Shown here piece after piece: positions 1-12,099 of a DNA stretch of 64,000 nt. The DNA comes from Rosa chinensis (taxonomy: Eukaryota; Streptophyta; Magnoliopsida; Rosales; Rosaceae), in contig NC_037090.1 of the NCBI RefSeq assembly GCF_002994745.2, positions 20,386,001 through 20,450,000 of the forward strand, written 5' to 3'. How positions within the stretch are numbered: the stretch's first letter is position 1; each line of letters opens with the position of its first letter. The translations under genes were made by a program, and so were the position numbers. The notes under the pieces are model-generated. The model made no database searches. It was not told where the DNA came from and worked only from the letters and a program-made list of their open reading frames with translations.

Positions 1-3000
1 CATACCCCCAACATAACCTTTCATGGTTTCATTAACCATAACCATTTCTCTATGACGGTTAATAACATTCTTCTCGATGAAGGATTCTTGACCTTGGTCA
101 GCAGTTTTCCCCACACATTCAAGACCATTGCTGCTCTTGTACTTCAGAGCTTCCTGCACAAGGTTCTTACTTATGTGCTCAGCTGCAGTCGTGATGGTAA
201 GAGATGGATTTTTCCCAACAGAACATGGGATCAAAGAAGCATCACACACGTAGAGGCCGGGATGCACTTTTGTGGATGAGTCTGGTTCAAAAACCTGTCC
301 GTTGGGGTTGCAAACACCACCTGAAGGATCTGCTGACACATTGCACCCACCTAAAAGATGAACTGCTGTGCTTCGGTATTTTGACATGAAGAGAAGTCCT
401 CCTAGTTTCTTAGTGAGCTTCTGAAAAGCTTTAATCTTTCGTGGGAGAAGGGGATCCTGAGGAGAAGTAAAGCAGATTTTTTTGGTGCCCTTCTGTAATA
501 TGATCTTACCATCACTTTCATCATGTCCCACTGCAATAAGAACCATTGCTTGGCTTGCTTTGGAACCTATAATGTGTCTTATCTTGTCTATAATTCCATG
601 GAGGAACCAGTACCCAGCAGGCCATCCATATGTTGTGATTCCTTTAAATAGCAGGTATGGATAAGCTATTGGAAGTACAGCACTCTGTGATAATGGAAAC
701 TACATTAGAGTTTGAACAAAATGATGAATTCATTGTATGAAAAGTGTGTGTGTAATTATAATTACATATGCGTATGCTCTGCCCCTTGTATTTACAAAAA
801 TTATGATGTGCAAAAGCCAATTTAGTAGCTATGTAATATAAAAGCTACATTAGAGTTTGAACAAAATGATGAATTCTTTGTATGAAGAGTGTGTGTGTGT
901 GTACGGGCCAAATCTACAGCAGACGACCGCACTGTTGCTAAAGTGCAGACGTCGACGCTACAGCAGATTTTAGGCGCGATGGGGGCGCGGGGCTTGCCAG
1001 ACGGAGGTCGGAGGCATCCCAGACCTCTTCTAAGCAGCGATCGAGGTTGAAGGTTCTGGCCGGGCAGCGACCTCAGCCACAACTGCAAAATTCTGGGCAG
1101 TGCTGCAACCTGGTCGCTGGCGGCTCCACCCGATTGCAGACTGGTCCGTCCGACCCCTAGCCTCCATCCGGCAAGCGGCGCGGCGCCGTCGCCACCTGAG
1201 CAGAGCAGAAGCAACGACGTCCGTACTTTAGCGACAGTATAGACATCCGCTTCCGACAGTATAGACATCCGCTTCGTTCGTATTGGTGTATATATGTAAT
1301 TACGTATGGGTATGCTCTGCCCCTTCTATCTACAAAAATTATGATGTGCAAAAGCCAATTAGTAGCTGTGTAATAATTAGCTTGACCATAGCAGCCACCT
1401 TAAAGTGAGAATGGACCTGACTCAATAATTGTGAATCTACAGTGTTTCTATTGAAGAATACGGTACGGGAACTAAGTGTGGATCATGATGGGGAGAGAGA
1501 GAGAGAGAAAGGGACACAAGTATGTATAGTGGTTCACCTTGCCCTTGAGGCAAGGCTACGTCCACTTAGAGATTCTACTATGAGTGAGGTTAAGTGACCT
1601 TTGTAATGATACAAGTATAGGGATCATGGATCCATCCTCTCTAAGAAGGGGAGGACTTCCCTTTATAGCTAAGGGAAGTCCCACTCTATTCTATATTTCC
1701 AATGTGGGATACAACATACATATTGCTTCTCTTGAAGCCTCTTGGAGAGCATGGGAGGGTGGCCTTCCTACGAGGTACCGGCCGACCTCCACCATAGCGA
1801 GGTAGCTCGGGTGTCGGACTGCCGGATGCATGTTGTAGGCGGGACTAGCCATGTCGCGGGGCCCACCTAAGAGGTCGTTACTTATGCTTGGCGGTATGTG
1901 ATATAGGTGGCATGTACAAGTCCCCCAAGTCCCCGAGTAAGAGGCGCTTCTTAGTTGGGGAGTTTAAGTATGATGCCGCCAAGTATGAGTGATGACCTTG
2001 TTGAACGCCATACCCATACTAGTCCCCCAACTCCGTAAGTAAGAAGGGACTCTATGGGTATGTTGGTGCCTCAGGGCCCTCATCAAGCTAGTACCTGCAA
2101 ATAAGATGAGAGTGCACAAAAAGCATATTGACTGCGCTAGGGCAATCGAAGTGACATTTGAGTCAAATATATAACTTTTATGAGATGCATGATGCGAAGA
2201 TGTGTGATGAATACGGGAAGACACAATGATATGTAAATGTTGTATGTACGTGATGCACATGTGTTAGGATCGGGAGTGTTGTTACTTGCCGAGTCCCCCA
2301 AGTCACGTAATTAGTAAAATGGGAATTCGGACTTAGATTATGTTCGATGATGCCGGTGAGGCTAAGAATGAAGCTCCGGTATCGAAGTTACGTGTCATAC
2401 TAGCGAGATTATGGCAAGACCATGATAGTCCCTGAGTATGAGCGTGTAAGACTTGCGCTCGCTCAAATTGAGCGAGCAGTAGGTTGTGTGAGTTCTGTCC
2501 TATAGTCTTATTAATGGGATGTAAAAGAAATTTAATTGTTGCGGTCAACAATAGGTGAAAATTTTCAATATTTCCATTAATAGACCGTAGCAGGAAAAAT
2601 ATGAGCGTGAAGCTCAATGATAGTCCCGGTCGGGTACTACCTCCACTTGTGATAAGTGGTATGAATAAGTCCCCAAGTGTACAGAACGCGCGGGAGGTGA
2701 GATGACTCAGAAGCAAGGGACTGGACCTTGGCTTACCCTGCCTCCGGTACCAAGTGGGGTTTTCTGAGGGCTTGAGCCTATGGCACTCGATGGGGTAAAA
2801 TGAGGATTTGGGTCTCTGATACCCGGAAGGGTAGATTGAGGACTTGAGCCTGTGGTACCCAGAAGGGTAGATTGAGGACTTGAGCCTCTGATACCTGGAA
2901 GGGGAATGAGGATTTTGGCTTAACCTCTGGGGATACCTCACTCGGGGCGAGGATTTTAATGCAAGGGACTGGACCTTGGTTTAATTTAAGGGAGCTACCC

Positions 3001-6000
3001 TTTAGTAATCCCGTTGGGATACCTCGCTCGTGTAGAGGATTTTATGAGGGCCTGTATGCCTCGTGTGCAACGACTTTGGTACCTGATGGGGTAACGTGAG
3101 GGCTTGCTCCCTCTGGTACCCGATGGGGTAGCGTGAGGTCTTGCTGGCTCCGGTACCCGATGGGATAACGTGAGGGCTTGCTCCCTCTGGTACCCGATGG
3201 GGTAGTGTGAGGGCTTGGTGCCTCTGGTACCCGATGGATAGCGTGAGGGCTTGGTGGCTCCGGTACCCGATGGGGTGATTGATCCAATGATCTCGGTGGG
3301 GTGAGAGATTGGTGTCTCATACCCGATAGAGTATTTCTGGCCTTGGGCCTCCAGTACCCTATGAGGGTGTCTGGCCTTGGGCCTCCGGTACCCGATGAGG
3401 GTTGTCTGGCCTTGGGCCTCCAGTACCAGGTGGCGTGGCCCCGGGTAGAATGAGGTTTTGTACCTCGTAACCCCGTTGGGGTATCCGGTGGCGTTGGCCT
3501 CCGGTACCCGGTGGCGTGTCCCCGGGTAGGATGATGGTTGTAGCCTCGTAACCCCGTTGGGGTGTCCGGTAGCTTTGGCCTCCTGTACCCGGTGGCGTGG
3601 CCCCGGGTAGAATGAGGGCTTGAGCCTCCTTAACCCAATGGGGTTGAGTAAGGGCCTGTAGGCCTCCGGTACCCGGTGGCGTGGCCCCGGGTAGAATGAG
3701 GATTTTGAGCCTCCTTAATCCAATGGGGTTGAGTGAGGGCCTGTAGGCCTCGGGTACCCGGTGGGGTATCCGATGGCGTAGCCCCGGGTAGGATGATGGC
3801 TGTGGCCTGGTAACCCCGTTGGGGTATCCGGTAGCGTTGGGCTCCGGTACCCGGTGGCGTGGCCCCGTGTAGAATATATAATGGCATTGGCTTTGTAAAC
3901 CCGATGGGGTACCTCGCCGATTGGAGAGGATTTTGTAAGGACATGACCTTGGCTTACCCCTTGGGGGTACCGCGCTCGGAGCGAGGATTTTAAGTGCCGC
4001 ATGTATGCATGTAGTAATTTTAATTGACGGGCAATTAAATAAAGCATGACATTAATACATAGGCATAATAGATATGATATCGAAATTATCAAATATCGTA
4101 GGCATGCTTAGAGAAATCGTTTATTGAAGCATGTAAAGCATGTGTATGAGCTCAAATTTAAGTGATGCATAAGTGAGAACTTATCTGGAGCTGATTGAAA
4201 ATGATATAAACATTGTAAGCAATGACGGAGTTGTCCGAGTATAAGATTTCCCTGTTTTAAAAAGTGATCTCACAGTGTAGTGCCGATAATATATCCGGTT
4301 TGAGTGATCAAACTATCTCAAAAAAAAAAAAAAAAAGGATGTTTAGCCCATAGTGTGACTAGAAGGGAATATATAATTATGAGGTGCATGATAATTTGCC
4401 AAAGCCCTTAACTAATTAATGTGGCTATGACATGTAAATTACATGACATAATTTGTGGAGTCATGGTATGTGTTGCCAGAGGTCTGTTGGTGCACAAAAA
4501 TAGTTATATGCCTTGATTGAAAGGTTATGTAATCATGCTTGATAAGATTTGAGAAATAATGATGGGTAACACATAAAAGCCTACCGATCACGTAAGTTGC
4601 ATGGCCACAGTAATCATGGAATTAATAGAAATCTATGGGTAGTCATGGTAGTATAACTAGCAACATATCCCATAGAATTGATGTTATCCTGGAGTAATAT
4701 ATTTGTGCATGTGGTGCGGTGGGCCGCATCTGACTAGAGCAAATGTGCTTGACTGGTGTGTGTACATGTACGGGATCATGCATATCAGTTGGTGCCTATG
4801 AATGGTGTCATAGCTAGACAAGTTTGACATGTGTCCCCACGGTGAGGACCATGCATGAACTGGTCCTATGCTTTGAACTTGGTCAAGTGGCACATGTAAA
4901 CACGTATTGATGACTTTAGTGTGCAGTGTGCTGTTTTAAAAATATGCTGCCATGTTCGATATATAGCCATGCTCAGTAATAGTGGCCTATGATAGATGTT
5001 TAAAGCATGGTATCGATCAATATACTAATATATGAGACGAGAGCCAAAGACTTATCTGCTTGGCTGTCTGTTGTTGGTGGCATATTCAAACTATAGCATC
5101 ATATGAGTACGAGCGCCAGAGGCAGCTAGCTCTCTGTCTTGATCGCCGAATCAAACTCGGATTTGGAGAAGGCTGGAATTATTCAGAGCGATCTCGGTTG
5201 ATTGATGCTGGGTCTGCTCAGCCATATTAGGCTCTGGTTCTTCTTCTCCCATGGGGAGGAGACACCGGGTTCTATCAAATTTCAAAGGCCAATGGAGGCT
5301 ACCGGTGAGCCTGCCGGGATTGTCTCTAGGAGGAAAAATGATGCCACCGGGAAGTGCTGCTGTGTGATGAGAGACCGGTAGGAGCTGTTACGACCTTGTT
5401 GCGAGGTGAAGTGGGAGTGAAGCAAGGCACCGGGAGTTGAGGAAGCTACCGGTGACAGTCTGCCGGGATGGGAAGGTGGGTGTCCAGACTAGTTTCCCAG
5501 GAGCCGAGACCCTCTTTTTTTTTTGGACAAGTTTCTCTTTGCTAAGAGTTGGTGGATGAACACAGGGTGCCGGCAGCTATTTTCGGGTTGGTGAGACCAG
5601 CGGGTACCTAGAGAAGATTGTGTCCATAGGACTGCTAGTAAGATAAGCTGCCGGTAAGCAAGCTGCTGAGTTCTGACCGGTGTGCATGAGACAGGAGACA
5701 TGAGGCTGTTCGAGGATCGTTGAGAGGTGAAGTTCCACTTCCGAGTACCAGAGTTAGTGAATTTGGAAGCAGAAATTGAGGTTACCGGGTACTGGGGTAC
5801 TGGGGTAGGCTGTTGGTTACCGGGTAGTGCCAGAGATTGAGGTTGTCGGTGATGACAATCCAGGAGGAGGCATGGGTGCCTAGATCATTTTCGGGTACCG
5901 GGCTCCTAATCATGACATGTACGAGAGCAGGAGAGAGATGAGTCTGTTACCAGGAGTTGTTGAGGTTGGGAGGTGTGGGAGAGATGCTCAGTGTTCGACT

Positions 6001-9000
6001 CGATGATGATGGGTGCTGGTATGGGCCTTAAGAACTCGTTGACAGCGGTACCCGTTGATGAAGGGCTCGCGGTATGGGATGCAGGGTACCGGTAAGAAGC
6101 ATGCTCCGGGTATGCAGAGCTAAGAACGTAAGTGTTGGTGACCAGTGTCGGTTGTCTGTGAGAGTCACTGAGATGTCGGCCTGAGAAGAGTACCGGCCGG
6201 AATGAGCCTCCACTGACTCGAAGCCGGATTTGAAGTGGTGGACTGAGGTCATCGGTACCGATTCCCAGATTGAAGGGGTTGACATGGCAAGTGGAATTCG
6301 GACGCGACCAGTGGGTACTGGTTAGTCTTGTTGTGGTAAGTTCCCGGAGGAATAGAGTGGTACCGGTAAGTGCTGCTGGTACCATGAGGCAGACCAGAGT
6401 AATTATACCGTACGAGAATCAGATTGAGTCTAGAGGTAGTCACCGGGAGGTTGTGTTGGTCACCGAATGAAGTATTTTTCCTCCGGGGTCTGAAGGTGTC
6501 ACCGAGAGATGAATGGGTGATACCGGTGAAGAGTCAAACCTAGCGGGTCCAAGTAGAGGTCGGGGTCTCCGTGGTGGGTTGACATACGGGACTATATGCA
6601 GCTGGACCTTGACTCCTTGATGGGTGGTGGTGTGGCAGCGTGATCATGAGTGGTACCGGAGACTTAGGGGTGGAGGTACCCGCTGACTTGTGAAAGTACC
6701 GGAGGCTTAGGGGGTGGAGGTACCCGCTGAGAGGGCTTGTGAAAGTACAGGAGGCTTAGGGGTGGAGGTACCCGCTGACTCAAGTACCCGCATGTACTCA
6801 TGTACTCGGACGGCTCATGGTACCCGGATGGCTCCTCGAAGGCTTGGGTGAGGAAGGTGAGGGGATGTCCTGCGTGTACCCATGTACCTGGTAGCTTATG
6901 TACCCGTACATGACCCTTACTCAAGGTCGGAGGCTCGTACCCTAACTCCTAGGGACCCTCCTTCTAGCGCCAACTCCTTCTAGCGCCGCCAATGTTTCTA
7001 CTGAAGAATACAGTACGGGAACTAACAGTACGGGAACTAAGTGTGGATCATACGGTACTAAGTGTGGATCATACGGTACGGGAACTAAGTGTGGATCATG
7101 ATGGGGAGAGAGAGAGAGAAAGGGACACAAGTATGTATAGTGGTTCACCTTGCCCTTGAGGCAAGGCTACGTCCACTTAGAGATTCTACTATGAGTGAGG
7201 TTAAGTGACCTTTGTAGTGATACAAGTATAGGGATCATGGATCCATCCTCTCTAAGAAGGGAGGACTTCCCTTTATAGCTAAGGGAAGTCCCACTCTATT
7301 CTATATTTCCAATGTGGGATACAACATACATATTGCTTCTCTTGAAGCCTCTTGGAGAGCATGGGAGGGTGGCCTTCCTACGAGGTACCGGCCGACCTCC
7401 ACCATAGCGAGGTAGCTCGGGTGTCGGACTGCCGGATGCATGTTGTAGGCGGGACTAGCCATGTCGCGGGACCCACCTAAGAGGTCGTTGCTTATGCTTG
7501 GCGGTATGTGATATAGGTGGCATGTACATACAGTTTCTTATAGATATTTGTATGGTGCATCATTTGAAATAAAATAGAAAACTAAAGTCAATGAAGAGTA
7601 GATTATGAACCTGGATTGTAAAACCGAGTGAAGAAGTGAAAGATGAAGAAATTGATGGCCCTGGCCTTTCTTCGAAAGGAGCTGTGAACACCTGCTTTCT
7701 GTCTAATCCATAACCATTGACTGGTGCTGGCGTTCCAGCGAGATAAGCTACAGTGTTCCCATTACAGCTGAGTCCAGATCCTAGTGCTTCTGAAAGTTTC
7801 AGTCCTCTCATTTGTGATTGGAAGAGTATCTCAGTTGTGCCAAAAACTCCCGCTGGGAACAAAATCTAGAACTAGTTAACATCTTTGTGATCTTCAGAAT
7901 TTCTAGAACATACAACCTTTGACTGTTTCTTACCTGATAGGATCACAAAATCACAGGTCACATAGTCAATCTCATTCAAGTAAACAAGCCATCTCCTGCC
8001 ATTTTTTCCTTTATGTTGGAAATGGTCATGCATGTTTCTAACCACATACTGCGCTTGGCATTCTGTTTTGACAATACATCCAGCCTGTTTCACAAGAAAC
8101 ACTAGTTTTAGCAAAGCAGGTTAGATTAAGATTTAAACAAGAACATCTATCGACATCTAAATGGATATTATTTGATATTATTTCCTACGGTGCTACAAAA
8201 TTTTGAAACAGAAAAGCCAGCGTTGACTCATATCATTTTAGGCTTTATGACCCTAGTTTTTTTAAAATGGTATGTAGCATCCAAGTAAATAACAATAACA
8301 ATATCGTTTTCATTGGTAACTTCAACCTCTGGACTGATAATGGCGGAAGAAATTTTGACATACAATAACTATGGATATATTAGACAACAAGTAAAAAGAC
8401 TTGAGACATGCCTGGATTGCTGAGACAAGATAATTTTTGTCAGTGGAACTTTTGGCGTTATATGGACATCCAGAAAGACAGTTTCCACAGGCTAAGCAGC
8501 TACCCATCTGTGGACGCTTCGTTCCATTTGTTGTTGGTTCTTCAATGTCAAAATTCACACTAAGCTTTATTGAAGTGTCAACAGTCACTCCATCAGCAGC
8601 TTCTTCCAAAATTTTCGCGGAAGGAAACTTGACGGGAATGCTTTGTATTCTCAGCATGTCTGCAGCAGAAGCTTCACAACTACCCCAATTCCTTTCCCAT
8701 TCCTTCGGCCATTTTGGATGCCGTCTAGCACGAACAGGTGCTGGCATCATAACTCCAGCATTCACTAGTGAACCTCCACCAAGCCCACAAGCCACTGCTG
8801 CTAGAGAATCATTTTGCTCGTACACCTACAGTAACAGATGCATATTAATTCGTCTCACTCACAATTATGTAGTCATTTGTCTGTATATTTTAACAATCGA
8901 GTCACAAGGTCTATGGTTTTGGAAAGACTATTACATGTTTCTAGTACAACTATCTAGTATATCTACAATGGTAAGCATTAAGAAAAGACACAGTGAAGTA

Positions 9001-9320
9001 CAATATTGCAACAGATATATCCCAAGAACTATGGCTTAAAAGAAATACAGGAAGAGAGAATTAACCTGAAATAAAGCGTCTTTTGGTCCATAGCTAACAC
9101 CTAGGTTCTGGTTCTCCATCCTCACAGCCGATAAGATTTTGAAGCTGTCAGTTGGGAAGTCCTGCGCTTCCCATTTTCGGCCTTTTTCAAGTAGACACAC
9201 CCTTACGCCTGCCATAGCCAGCCGACAAGCAGCAACAGAACCGCCATAACCAGACCCCACAACAACTGCATCATAACTTTCATGTCCAAAACTGCTTTCT
9301 ACCTCTGCTTGCTCCTCCAT
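1..9320 (-). CDS. GMC-family FAD-dependent oxidoreductase (cholesterol-oxidase-like), 3' end outside window
   Basis: Five coding exons read on the minus strand: 9320-9066, 8825-8412, 8084-7934, 7852-7611 and 684-1, with all phases agreeing; 582 residues are present and the frame is still open at base 1. The N-terminus has a Rossmann FAD-binding GxGxxG (G22-x-G24-x-x-G27) followed by an acidic LLEKG. Exon 2 carries a GGGSLVNAG flavin loop and a C195-C198-C201-C205-P cluster. Exon 5 is the GMC C-terminal domain, with HLLGG (His about 463) and GKNPSLT supplying the usual His/Asn active-site region. Family knowledge: these enzymes oxidise alcohols or sterols using FAD; the substrate of this plant branch is not deducible here. 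Intron 2 has a GC donor. Intron 4 (685-7610) holds a complete LTR element. The start is the first ATG, just before the conserved fold. Confidence 0.88.
697..1373. repeat. Tandem duplication inside intron 4 of the GMC gene
   Basis: A block of about 140 bp at 697-836 (from a CTACATTAGAG motif to AGTAGCTATGTAAT) is repeated directly afterwards. The second copy is split: its left part is at 841-900 and its right part at 1288-1373, separated by a GC-rich insertion. Both copies share the GTGTGTG run and the ATGCTCTGCCCCTT motif. This is intron sequence that predates the neighbouring LTR insertion. Confidence 0.8.
903..1287. mobile_element. GC-rich insertion with sub-terminal inverted repeats (non-autonomous DNA element)
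   Basis: This GC-rich block interrupts the second copy of an intronic tandem duplication, so it is an insertion. Its left end contains CACTGTTGCTAAAGTGCAGA. The reverse complement of its right end contains the matching ACTGTCGCTAAAGTACGGAC, so the ends are inverted relative to each other. A short segment (ACAGTATAGACATCCGCTTC type) is tandemly doubled at the right end. Exact termini and target duplication are not resolved because the flanks are GT-rich. The open frame through it has no recognisable domain and looks fortuitous. Confidence 0.6.
1443..1918 (-). repeat. LTR (3' LTR in element orientation), 476 bp
   Basis: It is repeated at 6993-7528 and starts and ends TG...CA on the plus strand. 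The target copy TACAG lies immediately outside, and the G-rich polypurine-type tract (read on minus) lies immediately inside at 1919-1935. Confidence 0.9.
2736..3910 (-). repeat. GC-rich minisatellite of the LTR element
   Basis: The block consists of many diverged units built around GGTACCCGATGGGG. In 3080-3280 the unit is about 37 bp (a GTGAGGGCTTG phrase followed by CTCCGGTACCCGATGGGG). In 3340-3860 it changes to longer units with GGTGGCGTGGCCCCGGGTAG and TAACCCCGTTGGGG. Open frames across this block are fortuitous. The same kind of array recurs in the related element at about 39590-40200. Confidence 0.85.
6993..7528 (-). repeat. LTR (5' LTR in element orientation), 536 bp
   Basis: This is the partner of 1443-1918. 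It is longer because a short segment (CGGTACGGGAACTAAGTGTG) is amplified three to four times at 7010-7100. The putative primer-binding site inside it (plus positions 6967-6992) is also partly duplicated, with CCTTCTAGCGCC occurring twice. Confidence 0.88.
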
Positions 9321-11782
9321 TTTTTTTTAATCTCAGATCAAGAATTCTGGTCTGATTTTGTATTTGTATTTATTCAAAAGATTACAATGGAGGGAACTAT
9401 AATGAGGGTGTAGTAAATAAAAAAGCACGTACAAAGAAGCAATGACACAATTTCACTTGTAGTTTCAAGATACCTTAGCTGAGTGTACTTCCGACTTGGA
9501 AAGTACTGAATATATATGCATGGTTCTGAATGTGAATGTCTTCTTTATACGCGCTAATTAAAGAAACTTCTTCGTTGGTTCATTTGAATAATAACTGAAT
9601 TTATTAATTAAGAAAAAGTTTACCTACTAACATGCTCCAGTTTAAATAAGATACTAATATCAGCAGAAAAAATTTATGTCCTCTAGAAGCATATGCATGG
9701 TAACAGCGGCTAGTCGACGTTGAATTGTCTCAATGTGTAGTGATCCAATTTTATATTATGGATGCTTATATCAATTATTGTTGGGTTGAAATGCATGTCT
9801 AGGAGCCTAATAAATTTTAGGGTGTGTATTTTGAGCATGTCTAGAACAGAGTTAGAGGCTTGACCCCCTCTAACTCCTAAGCTAGAAACCCTCAATTTCG
9901 TATTCGAGGGGTTATAAACATGGTGATTTACACCCGTTGCATGATTGCTTAACCGTTGCATGATTGCTTGATCGGCCAAAAATGGTAGTCAACTTAAAAC
10001 CCTGCAGAACACTGTAGAATAGAGTAAGTAGGGTATCGTTACAAGCCAGGGATTGAGGGTACTCCAAACAATTCACACAGCAAAACAAACTAAAACAAAG
10101 AAAGAAAGAGATGAGAAAGGTGGCGAGAAGACTAGGGATGGTAAAGGATTGTAGATGCAAAAAAAAAGTACAATAAAAGGGGTTTTTTAAGGTTGAGAAT
10201 GCAGTAGATAAAATAGAAGAAAATCGATGGAATGAGATAGTTAAGGGCATGTAAATCCATCACCAATCATATGCAAATCTGATTATTAATTCCTAATTTC
10301 TTTACTATGCTTGTTAAAGACAACAATCAAGAACAAACCATGAACGCATGCATAAGTTATTTATTACTTCCCTTAAGTTATCTAACTTAGTGAACGCAGT
10401 CAAGTTAAAAACATTCTTAGCATGCAATCTCAAAACACTTAGTGAACTCACATAAGTATGCAAGTCTATTTGATGGATGCATAGATCATTAAGAACAATG
10501 GAAGTTTGATTGTTGATCAAGTTCATCCTAGTACAAAAAGCATGTCTAGTCAATCACTTAAGCACATATTGATTTACTATTGTCGTATAGCAGTCGCTAC
10601 TTGTGAACTAAGATGCAGAAAGATGCTCTCTTAATTCTAGCTACAGATACATGCAAACATTCTAAGTGTGCACTCAAAGAACATAAAACATGTAAGAGTT
10701 TTCTATGAAACGAATCAATAAGGCCAATCACATAGCATAGCTTTGAAATTAAGGGAAAAAATAGTCATATATTGCACATAATTGGGGCTTCAAAACAGCC
10801 CCTAACTATAAAGAAAGTTAGCACTCATGTTTACGAAATCCATAATAAAAAACATAAAGAATTCTTGAATAACAAAGCTAAGAAAAACCGTAAAGATGAT
10901 GAAGATGAAGAGGACAACCACGGTAACAACTATTTTGAGCTTGCAAGGAAGCTTGAGGATCTCCACAGTGGTGCTCACAACGGTGAATGTCGACAAGGAT
11001 GGAAATTCAGGACTTTTAGGCTTTGAGGGAGGAAAAATCGCAAAGTATGAGAGCAGGGAAAGATTTGGATGAATTTTAGAGAGTAAGAGCTTATATTTAA
11101 CATCCCTAGCAACCTCTATTGATAGAGAAAACCTTCTCTAACACAACTCAAGTTTTCCAACTCCAATTCTGCTTGCAAAACCTTCCCTAGTTGCTTAAGG
11201 TTTCTTTTGATTGGTGCACAATTTAATTGCCATCAAGCCTTTAGTAATCTTTCCAAAATCTTGTAAGTACCAAAAACGCACAAGAAATCCGTCCAAAGAA
11301 GATTCTTGGCCAATCTGCCCAGTTTTGATTAGGATTCAATTTCTGTCTCTGAAGCTTCCTTCTTGGACAAGGAACAACTTGCTCATGCTATGTTTCTGGA
11401 TGGTTCTTGACTTCTACATGTTCTATGACATCATATATTCTAGAATGATAAATAAAGTTCTGGAAAAACTCCAAGTAAGTTGCTGGAAAAGATCTCCCAA
11501 AAAGCTTCGTGAAAAGCTGATAGTTTTTGCCTTATTGGGAAGCCTGTTTTGCACTTGATTTCCTGCGATCTCGTTGATGCTTCTGGCCAATTATTTGGCT
11601 CTAGTTGTAGTAAAACATCTTAACTTTTTGTTAAGTTAAAATCAACTCCCAAACATTAAACTCTCCCACTTATTTGTACATATCCACCACTAGGCTCTTA
11701 GTTTTGATATTGCTAAGGCTTGGTGTCTTAGAGCAGCATTTTCTTCTTTTTCTTTTGCTTGCTTAGTGACTCTAATTCCAAC
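9321..11782. other. No gene recognised
   Basis: This is the upstream side of the GMC gene followed by AT-rich intergenic DNA. I see a direct repeat CCGTTGCATGATTGCTT at about 9937-9970 and a small lysine/aspartate-rich open frame at 10772-11026. Neither supports a gene call. The stretch contains no recognisable protein domain or RNA fold. Confidence 0.6.
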
Positions 11783-12099
11783 CAATGTTCTAAAAAAGGG
11801 CAGCGCCTAGGCACTAGGTGGCAAGGAACCGCTCCGATTTTGGCCTAGGCTTTTCCCTTAGGCGCTGGGCTACTAGGCGGGTTAGGCGGTTCTAGGCGGT
11901 CGTAAACCCTAATTTATTATATATTTTGACTATTTTTATATTTATAATTAATTTTTAGACTTTAAATATTGTTATTTATATTATTATATGTCATAAAAAT
12001 AATTTTTTTAAAAAAAAACCTCCTAGTCCCCGCCTAGGCCCCTAGGCGCTAGTCCCTGGGTCACCACCCGACTAGTGCCTAGCATTTTTTAGAACCTTG
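11783..12099. mobile_element. hAT-type MITE, 317 bp
   Basis: The terminal inverted repeats are CAATGTTCTAAAAAA on the left and, read inverted, CAAGGTTCTAAAAAA on the right (one mismatch in 15). They are flanked by a perfect 8-bp duplication ATTCCAAC (11775-11782 and 12100-12107). An 8-bp duplication with CA-starting ends is the hAT hallmark. Inside the ends, GCGCCTAGG and GGCGGTT motifs form further inverted repeats around an AT-rich centre. There is no coding capacity. Confidence 0.9.

Larger units (their letters stand above)
1443..7528 (-). mobile_element. Complete coding-poor LTR retrotransposon (LARD-like) inside an intron
   Basis: Direct LTRs at both ends begin TG and finish CA, and a perfect 5-bp duplication TACAG flanks the unit (1438-1442 and 7529-7533). 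By comparison with the related element at 25454-41604 it reads on the minus strand: a TTGGCGC primer-binding-type site abuts the LTR at 6992, and a G-rich tract ending at 1919 precedes the other LTR. The roughly 5-kb interior shows no gag, protease, integrase or reverse transcriptase; it is dominated by GC-rich minisatellite plus unclassified sequence. It is therefore non-autonomous and was probably mobilised by a Gypsy-type partner (inference). It lies in the same orientation as the host GMC gene. Confidence 0.9.

Noticed and set aside
822..1268. 148-codon minus frame
   Set aside because: Lies across an intronic GC-rich transposon insertion; no domain and no splice logic.
2333..2941. 202-codon minus frame, and similar ones at 3042-4092
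   Set aside because: Low-complexity translation of the GC-rich minisatellite (repeated SSIYPSGY-type phrases), frame shared by chance.
10772..11026. 84-codon Lys/Asp-rich frame
   Set aside because: Composition-driven, isolated, no recognisable family or promoter context.
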